Shown here: positions 9,992 through 21,019 of the stretch, piece by piece
Layout of the letters: each line of letters begins with the position of its first letter
How positions within the stretch are numbered: position 1 is the stretch's first letter
DNA from: Ariolimax columbianus
Lineage: Eukaryota > Mollusca > Gastropoda > Stylommatophora > Arionidae
Length of the DNA stretch: 64,000 nt
NCBI GenBank assembly: GCA_036924085.1
Contig: JAVGWX010000006.1
Location: 40,703,246 to 40,767,245, forward strand
Direction: 5' to 3'
Position numbers and translations under genes: made by a program
The notes under the pieces: generated by a model
What the model was told of the DNA's origin: nothing
Database searches by the model: none
The model's input: only the letters and a program-made list of their open reading frames with translations

Positions 9992-10275
9992 GGGCAAATC
10001 AGGAATAATAATAATGTTCGCTTAGGCGTCTGAGGCCTGTTAGTCAGTCGGCCACAACTATGACCCACTGCTGCGGCATAGTTCCAGGCCTCGTCTAGAG
10101 CGGAAGTAGAGCTGCTCTTTGCCGTTGCCATACTGTACTCTTCTGCTCCTCCAGCCGGTCGGGTGAAGACTTTTGGCTCTTAAGGACGACTTGTGTAGTA
10201 TTGGATGCCAGGGTTTTCCTCGTCCATCCGTACAACATGACCGAACAAAGAAACTCGGTGACAATCGAGTGTTTC
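9992..10275 (-). pseudogene. LINE-H RT 3' end, second copy
   Basis: On the minus strand the copy starts with a stretch around SIVTEFLCSVMLYGWTRKTL, corresponding to the RVAFFGHVGR box region of the copy at 2072-2280. It ends with DEAWNYAAAVGHSCGRLTNR and a short ATT tail (left edge, about 9999-10012). The match to 2095-2460 includes the AWN-AAAVGH-CGR block. It starts downstream of the YQSC region, so it cannot show whether the 16-bp array was present in its parent. Confidence 0.7.
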
Positions 10276-10299
10276 TTTTCCAACTTTCCTAATCAGTAA

Positions 10300-10530
10300 A
10301 TAGATCCACAATGGCTATTAAAATAAACTAAATGAGATTCGAACTTCAAACCATTTACAATTACACTTACATTATTCATTATTTCTCAACATAATTTCCA
10401 TCAACATTGACTCTATCAACGCACCAAACTTGCAGCAAAGAGGTCTTTGGTGTGCAGTTTCATACATGGACGTCAACTTCAGTCTCTTCTTCATTTACGA
10501 AATGTCTTTCTACAAAGGTGCGTTTTTAGT
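10300..10530 (-). pseudogene. Possible mariner transposase C-terminal remnant
   Basis: On the minus strand, a stretch around VWCVDRVNVDGNYVEK followed by a stop resembles the extreme C-terminus of mariner-type transposases (a W-KC--..G-Y-EK ending). Only this short block is recognisable. The plus-strand frame 10430-10684 lies opposite it. Confidence 0.35.
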
Positions 10531-10884
10531 GCATAAAAAAGATAGAAATCTCACGATGCTAAATCCGGGCTGTAAGAAGCTTGTTCAAGAAGTTGGCATC
10601 CTTAGTCCGCAAATATTGTCCTTAGTAAATCGAGCAGTTTGGTGTCTGGCATTGTCATTGTACTCTTCTAGTCAGCAGGCGTGACGTTTTCTTTTAATTG
10701 ATTTCCGATGTATCGATATAACTTCACAGTACAATAGACCATTTCCACTATAACTTTGCTTCTGGAGATTGGTTAACAGTGCTCAGAAAGAATGTTTAAA
10801 AACACTGTAAACATAACCTCCTCTGCTGAATGCTTAGCCTTGAACTTCTTGGCAAAAAAGAGAAAGGCGTTCCCATTGCGCTGA

Positions 10885-11258
10885 CGGGTTGGTAGTGATG
10901 TGATTCGGGTTGGTAGTGATGTGATTCGGGTTGGTAGTGATGTTATTCGGGTTGGTAGTGTTCTGATTCGGGTAGGTAGTGATGTGATTCGGGTTGGTAG
11001 TGATGTGATTTGGGTTGGTAGTGAAGTGATTCGGGTTGGTAGTGATGTGGTTCGGGTTGGTAGTGATGTGGTTCGGGTTGATAGTGATGTGGTTCGGGTT
11101 GGTAGTGAAGTGATTCGGGTTGGTAGTGATGTGGTTCGGGTTGGTAGTGATGTGGTTCGGGTTGGTAGTGAAGTGATTCGGGTTGGTAGTGATGTGGTTC
11201 GGGTTGGTAGTGATGTGGTTCGGGTTGGTAGTGATGTGATTCGGGTGGGTAGTGATGC
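10885..11258 (+). repeat. 21-bp minisatellite, about 18 units
   Basis: Core GGGTTGGTAGTGATGTGATT, 21 bases per unit. Variants include GTGGTTC for GTGATTC and GAAGTG for GATGTG, arranged in a partly regular higher-order order. Twenty-one is a multiple of three, so a seven-residue peptide repeat (VGSDVIR type) is open on both strands. I treat these frames as by-products of repetition. Confidence 0.97.
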
Positions 11259-11296
11259 ACCCATGATTCGGGTTGGTTGCGAATGCTCACAATGAG

Positions 11297-11735
11297 TAGG
11301 TTACTCTTTTCTGCGCCCTGAAAAAGCCGTTAGGTGGCGGGATGCAGTTGCGTTCCTCACACTCCGAGCGTGCTGATGAAGGTAGACCGGGGTCCTTCAG
11401 ACGGTTGTGCTATGCTTGGCTTCATCTGCGTGTCACTCACTACTATGGGGATCACATCGATCACTCACCTCGTTAGCCAGAGCTGTCATGAAAACAGTCC
11501 GTTTCCAGATAGGGCTATTAGGAAGCCAAGGAAGGTCTTGGCCAGTATATTTTTCCTGACCCTGTCTAACATGTCTGATCAGTATATTTTTCCTGACCCA
11601 GTCTAACGTGTCTGATTAGTATATTTTTCCTGACCCTGTCTAACATGTCTGATTAGTATATTTTTCCTGACCCTGTCTAACATGTCTGATCAGTATATTT
11701 TGCCTGACCAGACGTTAGTCCTCCTCCCCATTCGG
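11297..11735 (+). repeat. SINE-S2 copy with expanded tail
   Basis: Shares with 37645-37965, 38015-38285 and (inverted) 39362-39695 the order TTACTCTTTT, CGCCCTGAAAA, a GTGCTGATGAAGGTAGA block, GGCTTCATCTGCGTG, CATGAAAACAGTCCG and a CAGTATATTTT...CTGACC end. The terminal segment, which ends other S2 copies with one or two units, is expanded to a 37-bp tandem array here. Confidence 0.8.
11558..11712 (+). repeat. 37-bp tandem array at the S2 3' end, about 4 units
   Basis: Unit runs from GTATATTTTTCCTGACCCTG through TCTAACATGTCTGATCA. The 38015-38285 S2 copy has two such units, so the array is an expansion of the element's own end. Confidence 0.85.
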
Positions 11736-11847
11736 GTTGGTAGGCATGCACCTATGATTTGGGTTGGTGGTGAAGACATTAGAACTAAACTGCCAAGTTC
11801 AACTTCCAAACATTTAGAAACTACAATCCACAAGAGAAAGTACAAAG

Positions 11848-13112
11848 ACTCTACACCCTATGGTAGAAGACTCTACACCCTATGGTAGAAGACTCTACAC
11901 CCTAAGGTAGAAGACTCTACACCCTAAGGTTGAAGACTCTACACCCTATGGTAGAAGACTACACACTATGGTAGAAGACTCTACACCCTATGGTAGAAGA
12001 CTCCACCCTATTGTAGAAGACTCCACCCTATGGTAGAAGACTCTACACACTGTGGTAGAAGATTACACTATATGGTAGAAGACTCTGCACCCTATGGTAG
12101 AAGACTCTCCACCCTATGGTAGAAGACTCTACACACTATGGTAGAAGACTCTACACCCTATGGTAGAAGACTCTGCACCCTATGGTAGAAGACTCTGCAC
12201 CCTATGGTAGAAGACTCTACACCCTATGGTAGAAGACTCTACATCCTATGGTAGAAGACTCTACACCCTATGGTAGAAGACTCTACACGCTACGGTAGAA
12301 GACTCTACATCCTATGGTAGAAGACTCTACACCCTATGGTAGAAGACTCTACACGCTACGGTAGAAGACCCTACACCCTAAGGTAGAAGACTCTACACCC
12401 TATGGTAGATGACTCTACACCCGATGGTAGAAGACTCTACACCCTATGGTAGAAGACTCTACACCCTATGGTAGAAGACTCTACACCCTATGGTAGAAGA
12501 CTCTACACCCTATGGTAGAAGACTCTGCACCCTATGGTAGAAGACTCTACACCTTATGGTAGAAGACTCTACACCCTATGGTAGAAGACTCTACACCCTA
12601 TGGTAGAAGACTCTACACACTATGGTAGAAGACTCTACACCCTATGGTAGAAGACTCTACACCCTATGGTAGAAGACTCTGCACCCTATGGTAGAAGACT
12701 CTACACCCTATGGTAGAAGACTCTACACCCTATGATAGAAGACTCTACACGCTACGGTAGAAGACCCTACACCCTAAGGTAGAAGACTCTACACCCTATG
12801 GTAGATGACTCTACACCCGATGGTAGAAGACTCTACACCCAGTGGTAGAAGACTCTACACACTGTGGTAGAAGAGTACACCCTATGGTAGAAGACTCTAC
12901 ACCCTATGGTAGAAGACTCTACACCCTATGGTAGAAGACTCTACACCCTAAGGTAGAAGACTCTACACCCTATAGTAGAAGATTGTACATCCTATGGTAG
13001 AAGACTCTACATCATATGGTAGAAGACTCTACACCCTATGGTACAAGACTCTACACCCTATGGTAGAAGATTATATACCAAATGGTAGAAGACTATACAC
13101 CCCATTGTTGAA
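11848..13112 (+). repeat. 22-bp minisatellite, about 57 units
   Basis: Unit is GACTCTACACCCTATGGTAG plus AA. Variants include CCTAAGG, CACTATGG, GCTACGG and GATGACTC, some recurring as blocks (the series at 12347-12430 recurs near 12750-12830), which points to segmental amplification. The right edge reads GAAGAGGAGCGAATAAG, almost identical to the 3' terminus of LINE-A. Confidence 0.97.
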
Positions 13113-13227
13113 GAGGAGCGAATAAGAGAGGTTCCTACAAAATAAAATATGTTGCAACAATGAAAACACCATATGAGCAATTAAGAAATTACTCAAGTAA
13201 AAAAATTAATACATAAAATAAAACCAC

Positions 13228-13462
13228 ATAGCAGAAACTGCCGTCGGAGACGAAGTGATCGACCTCATAGTTCCAATCCACAGCTACTTGGGACGTATAA
13301 TGGTCGAACTGCCTTTCGTTCCCAATGTGTAGGTCAGGTACCTAGTTACAGAAGAGCCAGGCTATTCAGCTCGGTAGACTGAGGTGTGCCGGTCGCGGGC
13401 GTTGAACCCCACACCTTTGCCTTGAAAAGTGAGTGCTTTACCATTACACTAACCAGAAGCCT
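13228..13462 (-). repeat. tRNA-derived SINE, minus strand
   Basis: On the minus strand the head carries an A-box-like TAGTGTAATGG and a B box GGGTTCAACGCCC (about 13400-13457). The body contains the core GTAACTAGGTACCTGAC, shared with the SINEs at 15748, 16690 and 18600. Confidence 0.7.
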
Positions 13463-13544
13463 TTAGATAGAGGTAATGCATAAACTACTAAAAATATATG
13501 ACAAGTTAATGAATTATATCAGTAGTGTCTTCTTTCTCCACTTC

Positions 13545-13862
13545 TTTTTCTTCGTTCTCAATCTCCCGCTATCACCTCCTGAAAAGGGGTTTGCAAGTAG
13601 CAGGATGTAGGCCAGAGAACGGAATTTGTTGTGTCGTAGTTTACAGCTCGACTGCGACATTTGCACCTTTCGACCCAACCCATCCGACGTCAGCGTGGCA
13701 TTTCTGAGTACCGGGTTAGCCTTCCCTCTTTGATCCCTTCTCCTTAGCCAGTCTGCCCTCCCTTCTCCTTAGCCAGTTTGGTTTTTTGTTTGTTTTGCAG
13801 CCTGTTATCTAGGATCACCACGTGGGGGTGGCTAAGGGTTTGGCAGCTCTGGGTCGCTGGCC
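13545..13862 (-). repeat. SINE-S1 copy, minus strand
   Basis: Inverted S1: CTTTTTCTTCGTTCTCAATC tail at the left, then TTTACAGCTCGACTGCGAC, TTTGATCCCTTCTCCTTAGC and CACCACGTGGGGGTG. The 20-base stretch around CTTCTCCTTAGCCAGT is duplicated in tandem (13737-13780), a private change. Confidence 0.85.
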
Positions 13863-14644
13863 CATAAGTAATTGAGACATGGCATTCTCAATTGAGAAAA
13901 TGCTCAAAGAATTACGAAATGTCAGAACTAGTTACATCGCTTTGATATCAGAGTCATTCACTCCCCAAGACTCGACGAACGAAAACATATTAGCATGATT
14001 GGATTGACACATGTCTACATTTTCAAGAAAAATGAAACAAGAAAGAAATTGTTCAAGGTTATTGAGCATATTACTATCGATCTCGCGGAGCTTACAATCT
14101 CATGTCGTAATTTAGCTAACAAAATCTGCAAGCATTAGAGAGCCTAATTTTTTACGAAATACCAGTACAAAATGTGGTTACATCATAAAAATTCATTAGT
14201 AAGACATGGAAAACATAGATTGATGAGCGGAAGATGGCGTCATTGACATTGGGGATAAATAGGTTATAGGGCTAAGGATGGGTAATGAAGAACGAAAGCA
14301 TATAACGAAATTAATCAATGTTATTTTTTATTGCTATAAAGTATAATTTGCGCCATCTGGATGTGATCAAGTTTAGCGGAATAGTTTATCATGGAATTGG
14401 GCAGCCATGTCTTTTATGAACAGCTATGGACTTATTTGGTTCATAGCTCTTGACCAACCTCGTCTACGACTCTCCGAAATTACCGATTGGTTAAACTATA
14501 CGAGTGAAGTAGGAGCAATCTTGTATAAGGGAATTGTTATAACACGCACATGAAGACCAAAATGACAAAGAGATGGATAAATGGTAAAGACGGGCAAGTC
14601 GTGAATCGGAACATAAATGGCTTTTAAGTTTGTATATCAGAGAA
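13863..14644. other. No recognisable feature
   Basis: AT-rich, no long frame and no repeat recognised in about 780 bases. Confidence 0.4.
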
Positions 14645-15253
14645 ATGCATTTCTAAAGTCAGTACTCTGTCAATTATGCCAGCAGTCCAACCCCAGAAGA
14701 GTCGTAGTATAGTAGGTACCATCCCACTGCAATATTCAAGGCAACGAGACAGCATACAGACTGGTGTAAGGATATGGAAGGTTACCACAACCAGATTCAA
14801 CTGCGACTTATCACCAGTCCATAAGGTTTATTAGGGCCAGATACAAGGACAAATGGGAAACAGACCATACTGGCTACACAAGAAATAATGATCATTATCA
14901 GTTAAACAGAAGAGAGCAGGTGGTGGTCTTCAGACTCCGCACAGGCCACAACAGACTAGAGGACCATCTATTTAATAAGCTGAAGATACGTGCTACTGAC
15001 GTATGCACCTGTGGTACTGGAAAAATGACCCCTGAACATATGTTGAAAATGTGCTCGACATACGAGGACCAGAGAATGCGCATGTGGCGATCACCAGTGC
15101 GAACACTAGACAAGCTCTATGGCAGTGTCCATAGATTCAGGATGATGGCTGCTTTCTTTGAACAAAGTCGACGTCTAACAGCGTCCGAAGAAGAAGGAGA
15201 AGAAGAAGAAGAAGAAGAAGAAGGAAACAAAAAGAAGAAGAAGAAAAAGAAGT
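14645..15253 (+). pseudogene. LINE-D RNase H end and C-terminal domain
   Basis: The first part encodes the end of RNase H, with VPSHCNIQGNETAYRLV-like residues, so the last catalytic aspartate position is tyrosine. A 111-codon open stretch follows (14920-15253) with [18 protein letters not shown], then CTCGTGKMTPEHMLKMCSTY and RMRMWRSPVRTLDKLYGSV. The end is a long GAA tail (15188-15252), read as a glutamate- and lysine-rich tail only because the repeat is open. It closely resembles 6028-7311 and 50405-50780. Confidence 0.8.
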
Positions 15254-15747
15254 AGTTCGTATCTAATTTAAGTGGGTTTTTGTTTGAATAGCCATTTTTG
15301 ACATTTGTTACTGATTTGCCCTCTTGGTGCAATCAGCCTGATTAGTCACGTGACAAAGGTACTCTTCAAAGGTGTACAGGTTCGAATTAACAATTAAATA
15401 AACAGTCAAGTAAGTGAACAAAAGTTCGGGCTTCGAATGAACGATGGAGCAAAGTGTACGTTATTGGAACAAGCTAGCAGCTGGTTACAGTGGAAGAAGT
15501 TTTATTATTACAAAGAATAAATTATATACTACGCAAGTATTACCGGGAACCGAAAGGGGAGTAAAAAATGTAACACTGTAACCTTATCTATCATTTCCAA
15601 AGAAGAGATTAATGAGGTTTAGGCATGAGGCTGGCTAACCGGTTCTGCAGAATCTGTAAGTCACAGAACCGTTCATAGATAAGGGCTGGTCAACATTGTA
15701 TTACTTATCGCCATTTTTATTGAAAGCTATGCTTCATAAGATAAAAG
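15254..15747. other. No recognisable feature
   Basis: AT-rich spacer with no motif seen. Confidence 0.35.
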
Positions 15748-15960
15748 GGCGCGTTAGCTCAGTTCATAGCCAGAAATTCGCTATTTTGATTGGTAACAGC
15801 GTGCCTGGGTTCGAATCTTGTTCTGAGATTTAATATAATCCGAGTCGTGATTTGAATCGGGTACCGCTTCTCCAGTCAACCCAGCTGTAAATGAGTACCT
15901 GACGCATGGGTTAAAGAAAGTAAAAACAACAAGGAATGGCACTGGCCATCCCACCTCTAA
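15748..15960 (+). repeat. tRNA-derived SINE
   Basis: Head GCGCGTTAGCTCAGTTC (A box) and GGGTTCGAATCTT (B box) about 60 bases apart. The body contains CAACCCAGCTGTAAATGAG then TACCTGACG, the core shared with other tRNA SINEs here. The spacing between boxes is longer than in a functional tRNA gene. Confidence 0.75.
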
Positions 15961-16689
15961 CAGACTTTGGCTTACTACACTGGAGTCTTCAAAACCTCCC
16001 TTTTCCAAAAATCGGTTAATTCTGCTGAATTTCCACATTACGTTTCATTTATTCTTCACAGCGAACTAGCCCAGTTTTCATTGATTGGATGGAAGTGCAC
16101 ACAAAGAGGCATAAGACAAAGAGAAGGGGCAAACATGGCCGAAAATGAGGAAGCGGCGCCGATCCAGCGTTTAGTAAATGCTCTTCAGTTGTGTTTGTCG
16201 GGAGACCTCAATATAAGTGACTAGGTCTTGCCAGTGAACTCCAAAAGGCAGGAAGTTGATTGCGAATGTGGAGGACCTAGAGCCACTTTCGATCTCAGTG
16301 TAGGATTGTCCAGGTCTCGTTGTAGTACGCGAATATTTAAATTAAATCGGATGTCTATAGGCGCAGTTTGGTTTCAGGGGACGGTCTGTGTCAATGTTCT
16401 ACCACTTCATTAATTAGCAACTCATCAGAGCATATCGCTGAAGGAGGCAAAATATGGTTGTGCATGTCTTGAGTACAGAATAAGTCAACTGCGTCCACAT
16501 TAGCGTATTAAATGCAACAAGAAACTAAAGAGGGTTGAACATGGTACTAGCACCTCATCAGGTAATGTTTTACCTGATTTGTTAATTACTTCTGAAACCA
16601 TCATTGTAAAATAACTGCATTGGTGGCCCTAAACTCTGGTTGAAATGAAACAGGACAGAAGAAGCTGTGGCCAGCAGCCTCACTATTAG
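15961..16689. other. No recognisable feature
   Basis: Two short frames (15967-16224 and 16228-16413) have no family resemblance that I recognise. Confidence 0.35.
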
Positions 16690-16915
16690 TCCTTCAGCAG
16701 ACAACCCCTGGTTAGGAATGAAGTGTTAAAGACTGCAGTACACTAACCCTCAGCTTGGGAGGTGGGCTGACCAGTTCCCTTCCTCGCTGCCTTTTCCTTC
16801 CCTAACTGTAAGTCAGGTACCTATTTACAGCTGTGTTGATTGGAGCTGCCGGTAGTGGGAGTTGAATCCTGTTCATTTACAATAAAAAGGGTGTGATCTG
16901 CCTCTGCGCTAATCA
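16690..16915 (-). repeat. tRNA-derived SINE, minus strand
   Basis: Carries the GTCAGGTACCTATTTACAGC core and CCTTCCTCGCTGCCTTTTCC. At the right edge is an inverted, degraded tRNA-like head with a GGGAGTTGAATCC block (reverse of a B box). Confidence 0.65.
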
Positions 16916-17139
16916 GCCGCTTTATGTAGATTGAAATTATACCGAATCCCTAAATGCCAGAACAAATGCAAGTGATTACAAGGAAACCAATAGGGTGGTC
17001 GTAAACCAACCTGTTTATGTAAAACCAATAAGAGACGAGAGAATACTGTCGTTCAGCGAGCCTTCCCCTTCTGTCTCATGAATTGGCACGCAGTCATCCC
17101 CTGGTTGAACATTATAGTAACTAAAAGTAGAATTATTGT
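16916..17139. other. No recognisable feature
   Basis: Short spacer with no motif seen. Confidence 0.3.
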
Positions 17140-17350
17140 GAGACTTATTTGTTGGAACGTACGTTACCTAAAACCTGCCTGTGCTTCGTGGAATTCCTCA
17201 TTGAGCTTGTTTTCTAACCTCCTTATGATGATCAGTTTGCTGGCATGACTTATTAAAGCGATGGTTGGATAGTTCTTAGATTTCTTGAAATCGCTTTTCT
17301 TGGGGAACGATATACACACAGATCGCATCCATGCTCTTGGCCATATTGCA
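17140..17350 (-). pseudogene. RT N-terminal palm fragment of a LINE
   Basis: On the minus strand, pieces read PKKSDFKKSKNYPTIALISH, ASKLIIIRRLENKLN and EAQAGFR. This is the conserved block at the beginning of the RT domain (PKKGD...YRTIALVSHASK...EQAGFR in known endonuclease-RT LINEs). A frameshift lies before the lysine pair. It is one of only two fragments in the window from the front of an RT; all others are 3' ends. No flanking RT core is visible. Confidence 0.65.
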
Positions 17351-17884
17351 CTGTGTCGACCTTCCTACATAGTGTGTGATAGAAGCTGAGACTGACCTTC
17401 CTTTCACCCTGATTCACTCATCACTAACAAACATGCAGTCTCTGAACCTAGTGAACATCCCTTGCATGCTCCAAAGGGAGCCAGTTTTATTAAGTCAAGT
17501 CGTGAAACTAGTCTGCAAAAAAACATTATTTTGACCTGGTTTTCCTGACCCGTGAACAACGCCCACAATTGACAAAACAAGTTAGCGGGAGTTGACTAGG
17601 ACCGGCCCAACGGAGGTCATTCGACCCCTGCGGAAAATGCCGTATCTACGCCACTGGGTGACGTTAGTATCTAGGACAGTGATCTTCAACTTATTTATAC
17701 CTGGCGCCCACTTTTATACCTTTCGAGACCTTAAACATTTCTTACCGCCCACTAAAATCTCAATTAAAGAAAACTCCGTGATCGTCCACTGAGTCTGTAT
17801 ATTTTGGATGTTATCAATCACCATGTTGAATATTCATTTACAGAACGTCGCTCCCATTGCAACCCGTCTGAAAGAAATGTGATC
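17351..17884. other. No recognisable feature
   Basis: No motif seen. A 66-codon frame at 17592-17792 is unassigned. Confidence 0.35.
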
Positions 17885-18230
17885 TTTTCTCAAATCCATA
17901 GTCTACTCTAAGCATTCCTTGACATCTTGGTACCGTCGCCTTCTTGGTCTGCCTCTGCCTCTCTTGTCAGGCTCTATATCTCCCATTACCGTTTTCTCAA
18001 GGCCGCTGAATCTTTTGAATTTATGAACTAGTTCACCTCTATTCCCAACTGCTGTCAAATGTCTGCAGTCTTCCGTTTTTTGGTCCACGGTATTCTGAGG
18101 ACCTTTCTATAACGTTTCGACTCCAAGGACTCGATTCTGTTCCGGGAGGTTTTGGGTCATTGTCCATGTTTCACAGTTGTATGCTGCTACAGAAAAAAAA
18201 ACAGAGGTTCTCAAAATTTTAAATTTTATT
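17885..18230 (-). pseudogene. RT C-terminal fragment
   Basis: On the minus strand, 18088-17903 encodes KFKRFSGLEKTVMGDIEPD followed by KRGRGRPRRRRYQDVKE. This is the SGLEKTVMLG...GRGRPRRRW box of RTE-type LINEs with the final W of the box changed. Upstream on the same strand (to 18230) are scattered remnants. 5'-truncated and dead. Confidence 0.65.
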
Positions 18231-18599
18231 TTCCTGTTATTTTGTTATAGTTTCTTCATGTTGTGTTTCATATAGAATGTCATTATTCTGAATTGAAAGC
18301 TAAAATCGACGACTAGTGTAGGTAGTGCCCAGGTTTGAAGAGCACTGATCTAGAACAATAAATTGATACATCGTTAGGTCTGTTTTGTGAATAACAAGCC
18401 TTAGGGCTAGAGCGTCCGTTTGTGAGGGGGAAAACAAACAGATGGAACATAAAATTAGGTGAAACGTCATTTTGCAACGCGGGATACAGGCATCATCAAA
18501 CACGGGATATCTGAATAATGAGAGAATATCAATAATAAAGCAAATAACAAGTAAATAGTAAAAAGTAAATAGCTCTACGACCTCATTCGTGTTATTGCC
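18231..18599. other. No recognisable feature
   Basis: AT-rich, no recognisable content. Confidence 0.3.
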
Positions 18600-18828
18600 A
18601 AGTGGTAAATGTTATTCCATAGCAGACGTTGCTGTCGGGGATAAAGTGTTAGAGACTTATTTATACGAGATTGCAGCTTTCTGTGAGGTGGGGGTGGCCA
18701 GATCCTTTCCTCGCTGCTTATCCTATCCTAATAGTTATCAGTTACCCATTTACAGCTGGGTTGACTGGAGCGTATATATTTGGGGATCGAACACGGCAAC
18801 TTTTGTGAGAAGATAGTGATCTACCATC
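18600..18828 (-). repeat. tRNA-derived SINE, minus strand
   Basis: Shares GCTGTCGGGGATAAAGTG, CTTTCCTCGCTGCTTATCC, ACCCATTTACAGCTGGGTTG and a degraded B-box region (GGGGATCGAACACGG) with the SINEs at 16690 and 25905. Confidence 0.65.
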
Positions 18829-18879
18829 TTGCTGCTCAGAATGTCCACACTGTCCATTCAGTAACAGGGTACTTTGCAT

Positions 18880-19090
18880 GACACATTTATCTAATTATAC
18901 GAAATATAGTTGCTACATATATTAAAGAAGGCTGTGCGTGGTATGGATATCCTAACTATTATGAAAAATTAATCAGTGTTGTTACAGAAGATATACACGG
19001 CACGGATATCCTAATTTTGTGAAATATAATTATTTCAAAAACTAAGGAAGGGTGTGCATGGCATAGAGAATACTAATTATGTGAAACAGA
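18880..19090 (+). repeat. Diverged tandem repeat, about 63 bp, 3 units
   Basis: Three imperfect copies carry TATGGATATCCTAA or a near variant preceded by AAGAAGG-TGTGCGTGG blocks at about 18935, 18995 and 19060. No coding link. Confidence 0.6.
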
Positions 19091-19149
19091 GTTGTACTGC
19101 ATATCAAAATTGCTGTCGAAATATGTGATGGCGTCCACCTCTCCCAGTA

Positions 19150-19430
19150 CTTCACCTCCAAAAATAGGTCCTCCTTGCAGTGTTGCAATGCCATGCTACT
19201 CAGTACTTAATTTCCGTGTCCTTGGCACTACGTCACACATCATTCTCCCCATATTTGCCACGTGGATTGCCCTGTCACTGGCACTCAGCAGGTCATCCAT
19301 GCTACAAGTATCCGGAAGGTTTTGGCAGATCATCAGATGGTCCTGGTCTTGTGTTACTCCACATTTGCGTGATTTATCATACCGGTTTTTCCTGCATCAT
19401 GATACACCATCTTAGGTGTTAAAACGATTG
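19150..19430 (-). pseudogene. LINE-E C-terminal fragment
   Basis: On the minus strand it encodes CGVTQDQDHLMICQNLPDT, SMDDLLSASDRAIHVANM. This matches the C-terminal cysteine/histidine block of the LINE-E copy at 41413-42650 (CDCGTIQDPDH then AILVAEYW) and of 44954-45260. It is 5'-truncated at the zinc-finger-like end. Confidence 0.7.
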
Positions 19431-19624
19431 GCCGATTGAAAATCGTTTTCAAGGGACGCCGACTGCTTTATTGGTTGCAATCTTCGCGGAGGCTCCTCAC
19501 TACTGCGGGCATCGCAGTGTCAATCCCACTTTGTTGGCCAAGTTGCCGTGTAATCTCATGTATCCAGAATCAATGCAAAAAACGTTACTTTGATTGTGGT
19601 CAGTATATTTCTTGATGTAAACAT
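19431..19624. other. No recognisable feature
   Basis: Short spacer without motif. Confidence 0.3.
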
Positions 19625-19985
19625 AATTTCATTATACTGGTTTAGAAGGCTCTATAGTCTGTATACAACCTGTTTATTACACTCCACCGATATTAAAATT
19701 AACTGTGAGCATCCAATATATTTTTGAATGCATTAACTGACCCTGCCTCTACCACATATAGTGGCAATGCATTCCATGCATTCCACCCCTCTCTGACTAA
19801 ACAAATATTTCCTAATATCTAATCTGGACCTGTCTTTAAACAAATGTAAGCTGTGCCTCTTGTTCTTGTAGCCGTTAACCTTCAAAATCTTGGGATAGTC
19901 TAAATTGTCCTTTACATTGAATAATTTATAAACGTAAATTATTACCTCAAATTCGTATATGTTCTAGACACTGCAGACAAGCAAT
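19625..19985 (-). pseudogene. CR1/L2-like LINE RT C-terminus
   Basis: The minus strand has the same order of blocks as 21438-22140: a short linker, a RSRLDIRKYF-type block (CAGATTAGATATTAGGAAAT at about 19804-19823), a block for a conserved FKNRL-like end and a TATAATGAAAT 3' part. Several frameshifts. No GTTAA tail, so it is the more decayed copy. Confidence 0.65.
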
Positions 19986-20139
19986 GTAGGCCCTCTCTCC
20001 CATAGACACTAAAGAAATTATAAAACAACAGATGAACAGTCTAGATTAAGGCTTGAAAACGTAACATGAAAGTAATAGTACATCCACGCTGCAGACCATC
20101 AACAAACAATTGTGTCAATTGAATATTTCGTTTTATATG

Positions 20140-20592
20140 GCCAGAAACAACAACTAAGAACAATTAAGAACAACTAAGAACAATTAACAACAACTAACAA
20201 CAGCTAACAACAAATAACTACAACTAACAACAACTAACAACAGCTAACAACAAATAACTACAACTAACAACAACTAACAACAGCTAACAACAAATAACTA
20301 CAACTAACAACAGCTAACAACAAATAACTACAACTAACAACAACTAACAACAGCTAACAACAAATAACTACAACTAACAACAGCTAACAACAAATAACTA
20401 CAACTAACAACAACTAACTACAACTAACAATAACTAACAACAAATAACTACAACTAACAACAACTAACTACAACTAACAATAACTATCTACAACTAGCAA
20501 CAGCTAACAACTAAAAACAACTAACAACAACTAACAACAAATAACTACAACTAACAATAACTACCTACAACTAACAACAGCTAACAACAACT
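20140..20592 (+). repeat. CAACTAACA-type tandem repeat with higher-order structure
   Basis: About 450 bases of nine-base units (CAACTAACA, CAGCTAACA, CAAATAACTA). They combine into longer repeated blocks of about 36 and 45 bases, for example ACAACTAACAACAGCTAACA followed by ACAAATAACT, several times. Almost no G on the plus strand. Confidence 0.9.
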
Positions 20593-20794
20593 TTTGAACC
20601 AAGACACCAAATTAAGCGTTTAGAGATTACAAGGTCGCAAACGACTTCACTTCTCTCTGTCGTGCTATTTGTTGAGGCCTGCGTTCAAGACTGCATCTGC
20701 CGTCCATTACCTTTATGAAAACATATTTCTAGTCAGTCATTTGTTCCAGCATAGGCCCAACACTGCATTTAGCTTTTAGGAAAACCACCTGCTC
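20593..20794. other. Spacer
   Basis: No recognised feature. Confidence 0.3.
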
Positions 20795-20965
20795 AAGACT
20801 GATGTGTCGGACCGAAAGGTGCAAATATAGCAGTCAAACTGTAAACTAGCGACACAACGCATTGCGTTCTCCGGACTACATCCTGCTACTTATAAAGCTT
20901 TGTTCAGGGCTCAGTAGCCGGAGATTGAAAAGGAACACAGAAGAAAATGAAGACGGAAAACCTGA
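20795..20965 (+). repeat. SINE-S1, 5'-truncated
   Basis: Only the 3' half of S1: GATGTGTCGGACCGAAAGGT, ACTGTAAACTAGCGACACAA, GGACTACATCCTGCTACTT and GGAGATTGAAAAGGAAC, ending in GAAGAAAATGAAG. Confidence 0.75.
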
Positions 20966-21019
20966 TTCCAGGCATTTGCAAGCCACTTTATAGCAATGAT
21001 TTTTACATGGTAAGGTTCT

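Noticed and set aside
10773..11295. Three overlapping repeat proteins over the 21-bp array
   Set aside because: Open frames on both strands of a 21-bp repeat with no independent support.
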